Below the pieces are notes generated by a model. It was not told the DNA's origin and searched no databases. It saw only the letters and a list, made by a program, of their open reading frames with translations. Both the position numbers and the translations under genes were made by a program. A DNA stretch of 7,477 nt, taken from NCBI GenBank assembly GCA_011524425.1, contig WTKI01000100.1, forward strand, positions 1-7,477. The letters run 5' to 3'. Shown one piece after another: positions 1-5,101 of this stretch; positions within the stretch are counted from its first letter, which is position 1; each line of letters opens with the position of its first letter. The DNA comes from Altererythrobacter sp. (GTDB lineage: Bacteria > Pseudomonadota > Alphaproteobacteria > Sphingomonadales > Sphingomonadaceae).

Positions 1-1015
1 GCCTGGTGCACTTCTTGATACCTTACGCGGAACCCGTCAGGAGAAAGCGCCCATGTGGCTCATGCGTCAGGCTGGGCGCTATCTTCCGGAATATCGGGAG
101 TTGAGGGCGGAGAAAGGCGGCTTCCTCGATCTCGTCTATGACAGCGAGGCAGCTTGCGAGATCACGATCCAGCCATTGCGGCGCTTCGGGTTTGATGGAG
201 CAATCCTGTTCTCCGATATTCTAATTGTACCGCACGCGATGGGGCAGGGGTTGGAGTTTCTGGCAGGCGAAGGGCCTAAGCTTTCGCCGCGATTGCTCGA
301 TGCAAAGCTGACAGACTTCACTCCGGCTTATGAACGATTTGAACCGGTCTATGAGACAGTGAGGCTTTGCAGAGCGGCCTTGGATGACACAGTGACGATG
401 CTTGGCTTTGCGGGCAGTCCGTGGACGGTTGCGACCTATATGGTGAATGGCGAGGGTAGCCGCGATCAGCATGCCACACGCGAACTGGCGTATACCGATC
501 CGGGTCGTTTTCAGGCCATCATTGATGCTATAGCGGATGTATCTGTCACTTATCTGCGCGGGCAAATCGATGCAGGTGCAGAAGCTGTTCAATTGTTCGA
601 TAGCTGGGCGGGTAGTCTGTCGCCGGATCAGTTTGAGCGCTGGGTGATTGCTCCGAATGCGGCGATCACTGCTGCAATCAAACAATCCCATCCAGATACG
701 CCGGTCATTGGTTTCCCTAAAGGGGCAGGAGCGAAGCTTGCCGCATATGCGCGGGAGACCGGTGTCGACGCACTGGGACTTGACGAGACAGTCGATCCGG
801 TCTGGGCGCATCGCGAAGTGCCGCAGGGAATGCCAGTACAAGGCAATCTTGATCCATTGATGCTGATGGCAGGTGGTGAGCCCTTGAAGGCTCGCATCAA
901 ATATATTCTTGAGGCGTTTGGTGACCGCCCTCATGTCTTCAATCTTGGCCATGGTATTGGCCAGTTCACTCCGATTGAGCATGTCGAACAGTTAGTGGAA
1001 GCGGTCAGGGGTTAG
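1..1015 (+). CDS. hemE: uroporphyrinogen decarboxylase (5' end cut off by window edge)
   Basis: HemE decarboxylates the four acetate side chains of uroporphyrinogen III to give coproporphyrinogen III, in the cytosol, without a cofactor. The reading frame is open from base 2, well before the internal ATG at 53. The residues ahead of that ATG (PGALLDTLRGTRQEKAP) are the usual HemE N-terminus, so the true start lies a few codons left of the window and 337 residues are visible. Family signatures present: MRQAGRYLPEYR near the N-terminus, FSDIL carrying the conserved substrate-binding Asp, GFAGSPWTVATYM in the middle, LFDSWAGSLSP, and FNLGHGI with the conserved His near the C-terminus. Length fits the family (about 340-350 residues). 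It is followed after 77 bases by hemJ on the same strand, so co-expression is likely. In Caulobacter and Rickettsia the replication origin borders the 5' side of hemE. Confidence 0.97.
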   Translation, partial: PGALLDTLRGTRQEKAPMWLMRQAGRYLPEYRELRAEKGGFLDLVYDSEAACEITIQPLRRFGFDGAILFSDILIVPHAMGQGLEFLAGEGPKLSPRLLDAKLTDFTPAYERFEPVYETVRLCRAALDDTVTMLGFAGSPWTVATYMVNGEGSRDQHATRELAYTDPGRFQAIIDAIADVSVTYLRGQIDAGAEAVQLFDSWAGSLSPDQFERWVIAPNAAITAAIKQSHPDTPVIGFPKGAGAKLAAYARETGVDALGLDETVDPVWAHREVPQGMPVQGNLDPLMLMAGGEPLKARIKYILEAFGDRPHVFNLGHGIGQFTPIEHVEQLVEAVRG

Positions 1016-1050
1016 CCTGGCAGACCCGTCTAGACACCAGAGCCTATACC

Positions 1051-1090
1051 AGGGGGTGACGTCAGCGCTCAGGCTTCCTAGATACCCCTT
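1051..1090 (+). repeat. inverted repeat between hemE and hemJ
   Basis: AGGGGGT at 1051-1057 can pair with ACCCCTT at 1084-1090 (seven pairs, one of them G-T). A perfect palindrome TGACGTCA lies at 1057-1064. A competing five-base pairing exists between AGCCT 1041-1045 and AGGCT 1071-1075. The right arm ends two bases before the hemJ ATG, so a folded transcript would place the start next to a stem. No T-tract follows, so this is not an intrinsic terminator. It could be chance; no function is assigned. Confidence 0.25.
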
Positions 1091-1092
1091 CG

Positions 1093-1548
1093 ATGCAGGA
1101 TATTATTGCAGTGACCTATCTTTGGCTGAAAGCGGCGCACATCATATTCATGGTGTTCTGGATGGCGGGATTGTTCATGCTGCCAAGGCAGTTGATCTAC
1201 GTGCACCAGGCTGCTTCAGGGTCTGAGGAAGAAGCGCTATGGATCAAGCGCATGGGTTTGCTGCGCAAGATCATCCTCACGCCCAGCTTGATCGTGGTGT
1301 GGGTTGCCGGCCTGCTTCTGGCCAGCGAATTGGGGCTGTTCAGTGGAGGCGCAGGGTTAGGATGGCTCTATGCAAAGCTGTTACTGGTTGTCCTGCTGAC
1401 AGGTTTTCATGGGTTTATTGTAGCGCAAGTGAAGAAGAATGCTGCAGGGCAGCGCCCTCTTAGCGAAAAGCAGCTTAGAATGTGGGGCGAGGTTCCCGGT
1501 CTGTTGCTGGTGCTGATTGTCATTCTGGTGGTTGTTAAGCCATTTTAA
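1093..1548 (+). CDS. hemJ: HemJ-type protoporphyrinogen oxidase, membrane protein
   Basis: HemJ oxidises protoporphyrinogen IX to protoporphyrin IX in the inner membrane in bacteria that lack HemG and HemY. The 151-residue product has four hydrophobic segments, roughly residues 8-31, 59-80, 90-111 and 132-149. The first carries the family pattern K-A-A-H-I-I-F with His16, followed by WMAGLFMLPR. A second conserved His (106) lies in GFHGF in the third segment. The C-terminal family motif, usually R..NExP followed by a hydrophobic run and KPF, appears as R-M-W-G-E-V-P and ends VVVKPF, so the usual Asn is Gly here. An in-frame stop at 1057-1059 limits the start, and ATG 1093 gives a normal family length, although no clear Shine-Dalgarno precedes it. 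Position directly after hemE supports a heme-pathway role. Confidence 0.9.
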   Translation: MQDIIAVTYLWLKAAHIIFMVFWMAGLFMLPRQLIYVHQAASGSEEEALWIKRMGLLRKIILTPSLIVVWVAGLLLASELGLFSGGAGLGWLYAKLLLVVLLTGFHGFIVAQVKKNAAGQRPLSEKQLRMWGEVPGLLLVLIVILVVVKPF

Positions 1549-1592
1549 TCACCCGCTGCACTTGAGGCAGCGTCGCTTCAACTGAAACTGAG

Positions 1593-1621
1593 TTGACGTG
1601 CCTTTGTGCTCGGCGTATTTC
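1593..1621 (+). promoter_or_regulatory. candidate sigma-70 promoter for rho
   Basis: TTGACG at 1593-1598 matches five of six bases of the -35 consensus. It is followed 17 bases later by TATTTC at 1616-1621, a weaker -10. A start just downstream would give a rho leader of about 120 bases. A second, weaker candidate is CTGACC 1710-1715 with TATACG 1732-1737 (spacer 16), which would start transcription only a few bases before the rho ATG. These are pattern matches only; rho could also be read from hemE/hemJ. Confidence 0.35.
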
Positions 1622-1657
1622 GCTCTCATCTATCCGACACGGTGATGAGCACGTCAA
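1593..1657 (+). repeat. overlapping inverted repeats in the rho leader
   Basis: TTGACGTGC at 1593-1601 is repeated exactly in inverted orientation as GCACGTCAA at 1649-1657. The right arm overlaps three other possible pairings: GTGCTC 1606-1611 with GAGCAC 1647-1652; CTCATC 1625-1630 with GATGAG 1644-1649, which has CCG 1634-1636 and CGG 1640-1642 nested inside; and TGAGC 1646-1650 with GCTCA 1660-1664. The pairings exclude one another. The left arm also contains the candidate -35 hexamer. This could be an operator pair flanking a promoter, or an RNA switch in the rho 5' leader. Function is not shown by the sequence. Confidence 0.4.
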
Positions 1658-1749
1658 AGGCTCACACACGGTCTGCTTTCTCCAAGCCCTGGTCCTCCCA
1701 AGCGAGGCACTGACCTGTCGGCCAATCTCTGTATACGGACTAAAAACGA

Positions 1750-3015
1750 ATGCATCTCAAAGACTTAAAAACAAAAGCACCGGCCGAACTAGTCAGTATG
1801 GCAGAAGAGCTTGGCGTTGAAGGCGCATCAACTATGCGGCGCCAGGATCTCATGTTCTGCATTTTGCGTGAACTCGCTGAAGATGAAGAATATGACGAGA
1901 AAATCATGGGCATCGGCACGATTGAAGTGCTGCAAGACGGCTTTGGTTTTCTCCGTTCGCCGGAAGCAAACTATCTTGCCGGCCCTGACGATATTTACGT
2001 CTCGCCTAACCAGATCCGCAAATGGGGTCTGCGCACAGGTGATACCGTTGAAGGTGAAATTCGGGCGCCTAAAGAAGGCGAGCGCTATTTCGCTCTAACA
2101 GGTCTCACGACAGTGAACTTTGAAGACCCTTCACAAGTTCGCATGCGGACCAATTTTGACAACCTCACACCGCTTTACCCTGAGCAAAAGCTCAATCTCG
2201 ATACGATTGACCCGACGGTGAAAGACAAGTCAGCGCGCGTAATCGATATCATCTCGCCGCAAGGTAAAGGCCAGCGTGCATTGATCGTTGCACCCCCCCG
2301 GACTGGTAAGACAGTCTTGTTGCAGAACATTGCAAAAGCGATCACGGACAATCACCCGGAAGTGTTCCTGCTGGTGCTTCTGGTGGATGAGCGTCCTGAA
2401 GAAGTGACGGACATGCAGCGCTCTGTAAACGGTGAAGTGATTTCTTCTACCTTCGACGAACCTGCTACGCGCCACGTTCAAGTGGCTGAAATGGTTATTG
2501 AAAAAGCAAAGCGCCTGGTTGAACACAAGAAGGACGTGGTGATCCTGCTGGATTCGATCACCCGTCTTGGCCGCGCTTACAACACAGTTGTTCCAAGTTC
2601 CGGCAAGGTTCTCACAGGCGGTGTTGATGCCAATGCCTTGCAGCGTCCGAAGCGCTTCTTTGGTGCGGCCCGCAACATTGAAGAGGGTGGCTCGCTATCC
2701 ATCATTGCAACTGCGCTCATCGATACTGGCAGCCGGATGGACGAAGTGATCTTTGAAGAATTCAAAGGCACCGGCAACTCGGAAATCGTTCTGGACCGCA
2801 AGGTCGCAGATAAGCGGATCTTCCCAGCGCTTGATGTTGGCAAATCCGGTACGCGCAAGGAAGAGCTGTTGGTCGAGAAGGACAAGCTTTCCAAGATGTG
2901 GGTGCTGCGCCGCATTCTCATGCAGATGGGTACAGTGGATTCGATGGAATTCCTGCTCGACAAGATGAAGGATTCCAAGACCAACGAAGACTTCTTCGAA
3001 ACGATGAACCAATAG
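1750..3015 (+). CDS. rho: transcription termination factor Rho
   Basis: Rho is a hexameric ATP-driven RNA translocase that ends transcription on untranslated RNA. The 421 residues match the family length. Order: Rho_N helical domain (about 1-48), cold-shock-like primary RNA-binding domain (about 50-125, with GFGFLRS 64-70), then the RecA-like motor. Walker A is APPRTGKT 181-188 with Lys187. The catalytic Glu is E214 in [13 protein letters not shown]. Walker B ends at D268 in [16 protein letters not shown]. The Q-loop/GG segment is [21 protein letters not shown] 289-309, R-loop GKS lies at 364-366, and the arginine finger is probably R369 in [10 protein letters not shown]. coli K181 is Arg184 here. 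Start ATG 1750 gives the usual alphaproteobacterial MHLKDLK opening. No good Shine-Dalgarno is visible, only a GGA about ten bases upstream. Expression is probably controlled in the structured leader. Confidence 0.98.
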   Translation: MHLKDLKTKAPAELVSMAEELGVEGASTMRRQDLMFCILRELAEDEEYDEKIMGIGTIEVLQDGFGFLRSPEANYLAGPDDIYVSPNQIRKWGLRTGDTVEGEIRAPKEGERYFALTGLTTVNFEDPSQVRMRTNFDNLTPLYPEQKLNLDTIDPTVKDKSARVIDIISPQGKGQRALIVAPPRTGKTVLLQNIAKAITDNHPEVFLLVLLVDERPEEVTDMQRSVNGEVISSTFDEPATRHVQVAEMVIEKAKRLVEHKKDVVILLDSITRLGRAYNTVVPSSGKVLTGGVDANALQRPKRFFGAARNIEEGGSLSIIATALIDTGSRMDEVIFEEFKGTGNSEIVLDRKVADKRIFPALDVGKSGTRKEELLVEKDKLSKMWVLRRILMQMGTVDSMEFLLDKMKDSKTNEDFFETMNQ

Positions 3016-3078
3016 GGCGGGATTCGATTGCCTGCCGTTGCGGATTAGCGCTGATCTTTACGCCTTTTTAGGTAGGCA
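3016..3078 (+). other. alternative hairpins after rho, possible weak terminator
   Basis: Immediately after the rho stop, GGCGGG 3016-3021 can pair with CCTGCC 3031-3036 (one G-T pair, nine-base loop). The same 3' arm, extended as TGCCTGCC 3029-3036, can instead pair with GGTAGGCA 3071-3078 (one G-T pair, 34-base loop). A CTTTTT run lies at 3063-3068, but it is not placed directly after a GC-rich stem, so a classical intrinsic terminator is not convincing. The two folds exclude each other. Confidence 0.25.
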
Positions 3079-3084
3079 GTTGTA

Positions 3085-3132
3085 GTGCCCGCGACACCAT
3101 ATATCGAGAAAACAGATGTAGGTGTCGCGCAC
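3085..3132 (+). promoter_or_regulatory. inverted repeat covering the BLUF gene ribosome binding site
   Basis: GCGACACC 3091-3098 and GGTGTCGC 3121-3128 are perfect inverted copies. The stem can be lengthened by GTGC 3085-3088 with GCAC 3129-3132 if CC 3089-3090 bulges. The loop is about 22 bases and A/T-rich. The right arm contains most of AGGTG (3120-3124), the best Shine-Dalgarno for ATG 3134 at nine bases spacing. A folded transcript would therefore hide the RBS. As DNA, it could equally be an operator. The AGGTG also decides the start: ATG 3134 has it at a workable distance, while the in-frame GTG at 3122 lies within it. Confidence 0.55.
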
Positions 3133-3133
3133 A

Positions 3134-3523
3134 ATGGAACAAATTTTCTACACCAGTATTGCGTCTCCAAAGGTGAATGGAGGCGATGTTTTTGATATCA
3201 TCTCCGACGCTTCTGCGCGCAATAAACAGCGAGAGATCACAGGTGTTCTGACGTTTGTTTCAGGCTGCTTTTTTCAAGCGATTGAGGGGCCAACTTCGTC
3301 GCTCGACAGTTTGATTGCTTCGTTGAAAAGGGACCCGCGGCACCATTCGATGCAGATTGTGCGCCGCTGGTCGGTCTCTGAAAGACAGTTTCCCGACTGG
3401 CATATGCACCGATTATCAGTGGATGACGTTGAGAGCGCAACCGAGAGGTTTCGCGCACTTCTTTCCCACCATCCTGATAGTGAGGATATTCTTCAAAGTT
3501 TCAGGGATCTGGTCAGACCGTAA
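3134..3523 (+). CDS. short single-domain BLUF blue-light photoreceptor
   Basis: BLUF proteins bind FAD and signal blue light through rearranged hydrogen bonds around the flavin. This 129-residue protein is almost entirely the domain, with a short C-terminal helical tail (about 97-129), as in PixD- or BlrB-type short BLUF proteins. It carries the full photochemical set: Tyr6 (FYTS), Asn30 (ARNKQREITG), Gln48 (FFQAIEGP), Trp89 and Met91 (FPDWHMH). The gaps between them, 24, 18, 41 and 2 residues, equal those in AppA (Y21, N45, Q63, W104, M106). No output domain is fused, so it must act through a partner, which the sequence does not identify. ATG 3134 is preferred over the in-frame GTG 3122 because of AGGTG at 3120-3124. 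The gene follows rho and converges with the NTF2-like gene, leaving 12 bases between stop codons. Confidence 0.9.
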   Translation: MEQIFYTSIASPKVNGGDVFDIISDASARNKQREITGVLTFVSGCFFQAIEGPTSSLDSLIASLKRDPRHHSMQIVRRWSVSERQFPDWHMHRLSVDDVESATERFRALLSHHPDSEDILQSFRDLVRP

Positions 3524-3535
3524 CTAGGCGCCGGG

Positions 3536-3940
3536 CTAAGGCTTGCTTTGCTTCTCCAACTGCCTGCCCATCATCTCCCAAACCTTGTTAACAGCCTTAA
3601 GCGGTCTTACCATTACTTTGAAATCCAGGATCATTCCTTCATCGTCAAACGTGATCATGTCGATCCCGTTGACGTGTATCCCTTCCATTTCTGTCGTGAA
3701 CTCCAGCACTAACGTATTGCCGTCCAGAATCTCGCGTTCATAGCGAAATGATTCGTTGCCAAGCGTTTGCCCGGCTGCAGCAAGATATGCGGTAGTGATC
3801 GCACGCCCCACTTGCGGTGTGTGCACTACGGGCGAATGAAACACAGCGTCTTCTGAAATTATCTGAGCGAGATCTTCAGGCTTGCTGCCAGCATCAATGA
3901 CCCGGTGCCAGTTTTCTAGGCCCTTTTGTGCGCCACTCAT
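3536..3940 (-). CDS. NTF2-like / SnoaL-like family protein
   Basis: The 134-residue product has the size and pattern of the NTF2-like cone fold: an N-terminal helix with NWHRVIDAG, DLAQIISEDAVFHSPVVHTPQVGR as the usual second element, then alternating strands such as SFRYEREILDGNTLVLEF and GIDMITFDDEGMILDFKVMVRP. This fold serves both small-molecule enzymes and binding proteins, and no catalytic set allows a specific reaction to be named. ATG 3940 lies five bases beyond the stop codon of the upstream hydrolase gene. An in-frame TTG at 3949 would instead overlap that stop by four bases and add three residues. Either way the spacing suggests translational coupling and a shared function with the hydrolase. 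Family assignment is by sequence pattern recalled from memory. Confidence 0.8.
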   Translation of the reverse strand: MSGAQKGLENWHRVIDAGSKPEDLAQIISEDAVFHSPVVHTPQVGRAITTAYLAAAGQTLGNESFRYEREILDGNTLVLEFTTEMEGIHVNGIDMITFDDEGMILDFKVMVRPLKAVNKVWEMMGRQLEKQSKP

Positions 3941-3945
3941 GGCGC

Positions 3946-4656
3946 TCAATCCAGATTGGCCGCGAAGAAGTCGCGTGTGCGCGCATCAGCAAGCTGCGCT
4001 GCTTCATCCGCTCGCCTCTTGCCGGCTTCTGCTGCAAATCCGTGGTCAAAGCCTTCATAATCATGCAGCGTCGTTTTAGGGTGCGGATCGAGAGCGGCAT
4101 GGATCGCAGCCTGCGCTTCTGGCCCTACAAAGTGATCTTCAGTAGGGATATGTAGCATTAGTGGGTTAGCGATTGCGTCCTTTTCCTCGAGCATCTGGTC
4201 GATCATGACGCCGTAATAGCCGACAGATGCATCGATATCGGTCCGTGCTGCGGCCATATAGGCAAGTCGCCCGCCTAAGCAGTAACCAACACAGCCAACT
4301 TTGATCGCGCCGGCTGAGTTGCGGATCCAGTCAATCGTTGCCGCTATGTCCTTGACCCCATCGTCGGGATCATATTTCCCAAAATATTCAAGCGCTTCGT
4401 TGAATTCTGCTTCAATATCGGGATCGAGCTCTATCCCTGATTTCATCCGGTAGAAGAGGTCTGGTGCGACAGCGAGATAGCCTAATTCAGCCCAGTCATC
4501 GCACTTCTTGCGGATACCTGGGTTCACACCGAAGATTTCTTGAATGACAATAATGGCAGCCTTTGCTTCGCCTTCGGGCTTTGCCACATAAGCATTGAAT
4601 GAGCCTTCGCTATCGAGCGCGGAAATTGTAACGGTTGCAGACGTGGTTTGTGACAT
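3946..4656 (-). CDS. dienelactone hydrolase family protein
   Basis: This is a 236-residue cytosolic alpha/beta hydrolase of the dienelactone hydrolase family, near-normal length, with no signal peptide. The Cys-Asp-His triad is visible: Cys126 in the nucleophile elbow GYCLGG, Asp174 in EDHFV and His205 in GFDHGF. Each is three residues beyond the classical enzyme (C123, D171, H202). Glu40 in QEIFGVN corresponds to the Glu that orients the nucleophile, and the GYYGV strand is conserved. The classical substrate-binding Arg206 is replaced (DHGFAAE, Ala209), and no clear equivalent of Arg81 is seen, so chlorocatechol-type dienelactone is probably not the substrate. Start ATG 4656 has AGGAG about 12 bases upstream on the minus strand, a long spacing. 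The NTF2-like gene follows directly, and a DUF6489-like gene diverges from it. Confidence 0.92.
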   Translation of the reverse strand: MSQTTSATVTISALDSEGSFNAYVAKPEGEAKAAIIVIQEIFGVNPGIRKKCDDWAELGYLAVAPDLFYRMKSGIELDPDIEAEFNEALEYFGKYDPDDGVKDIAATIDWIRNSAGAIKVGCVGYCLGGRLAYMAAARTDIDASVGYYGVMIDQMLEEKDAIANPLMLHIPTEDHFVGPEAQAAIHAALDPHPKTTLHDYEGFDHGFAAEAGKRRADEAAQLADARTRDFFAANLD

Positions 4657-4719
4657 CAGGGGAGGGTGCTCCTGTTATGTGCTTGGGATTTACGCCTAGC
4701 CAAGGCGCACAGGCTTTGC

Positions 4720-4777
4720 CAAACCAAAACAAACATGAGAAGCCCGCATTTTGATAAGCAGAGTTTTGTTGGGTTTG
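4720..4777. repeat. imperfect inverted repeat in the divergent intergenic region
   Basis: Bases 4720-4734 (CAAACCAAAACAAAC) are complementary to 4763-4777 (GTTTTGTTGGGTTTG) at 12 of 15 positions across a 28-base spacer. They lie between the minus-strand hydrolase gene and the plus-strand DUF6489-like gene. A separate short GC-rich hairpin is CGCCT 4693-4697 with AGGCG 4703-4707. The location would suit a shared operator, but the low-complexity A/C content makes chance similarity likely. No convincing -35/-10 pair was found on either strand here. Confidence 0.25.
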
Positions 4778-4802
4778 TCAGGTAAGTAACGGAGGAAGAG
4801 CA

Positions 4803-5066
4803 ATGAAAGTCAACATCGAGATTGACTGTACGCCGGAAGAGGCGCGGACTTTTATGGGCTTGCCCGATCTTACCAAAGCCAATGGCGTGTACGTCGATAC
4901 GATGACGAAGGCCATGAAGGGTGTGACCAGTCCGGATCAATTGCAGGAATTTGCGCAGCAACTTGCACCCATGGGTCAGGTCGGGATGAAGCTGTTCCAG
5001 AACTTTGTCGAAGGTTCGATGAAGGCAGGTGCGGCGGCCTCTGGAAAACCTTCCAAGACGGACTGA
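4803..5066 (+). CDS. small conserved protein, DUF6489-like
   Basis: An 87-residue protein of unknown function. It opens MKVNIEIDCTPEEARTFMGLPDL, which I recognise as the start of the DUF6489 family of sphingomonad-type small proteins; this rests on memory. It has a short strand-like start, an amphipathic helical middle (about 26-73) with regularly spaced Met, Leu and Phe, and a polar Ala/Gly/Ser/Lys tail (about 74-87). There are no membrane segments, signal peptide or Cys pairs. The start is secure: GGAGG at 4791-4795 lies seven bases before ATG 4803, the best Shine-Dalgarno in the window, suggesting high translation. It ends 35 bases before mnmE on the same strand and is probably transcribed with it. 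Confidence 0.85.
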   Translation: MKVNIEIDCTPEEARTFMGLPDLTKANGVYVDTMTKAMKGVTSPDQLQEFAQQLAPMGQVGMKLFQNFVEGSMKAGAAASGKPSKTD

Positions 5067-5101
5067 CGTCAACAAACTGACGCCTAACAGAGCTAAACAG
5101 C

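Noticed and set aside
221..982. Open frame of 253 codons on the minus strand opposite hemE
   Set aside because: The product lacks recognisable motifs and hemE occupies the other strand with all its signatures; treated as a shadow.
53..1015. ATG at 53 as the true start of hemE
   Set aside because: The frame is open upstream and encodes the conserved N-terminal HemE residues; ATG 53 lies within the MRQAGRY signature region.
1593..1820. 75-codon frame across the rho leader into rho, as a possible leader peptide
   Set aside because: It starts with TTG inside a candidate -35 box, has no ribosome site, and overlaps rho out of frame. A regulatory upstream frame cannot be excluded, but nothing supports it.
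3122..3133. GTG at 3122 as the start of the BLUF gene
   Set aside because: It would overlap the best Shine-Dalgarno and has only a poor one of its own; ATG 3134 fits AGGTG at nine bases. Kept as a possible alternative.
3524..3535. Shared terminator between the convergent BLUF and NTF2-like genes
   Set aside because: The 12-base gap holds only a GGCGCC palindrome without a T-tract on either side.
3941..3949. TTG at 3949 (minus strand) as the start of the NTF2-like gene
   Set aside because: It adds only three residues and is a rare start; ATG at 3940 is preferred.
4749..4758. Possible DnaA box or -10 element in TTTTGATAAG
   Set aside because: It matches neither TTATNCACA nor a -10 with a correctly spaced -35.
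4656..5075. Minus-strand open frame of 139 codons starting opposite the end of the DUF6489-like gene
   Set aside because: It runs antisense to the DUF6489-like gene, which has a strong ribosome site, and its sequence looks random (Arg/His/Cys-rich, no domain).
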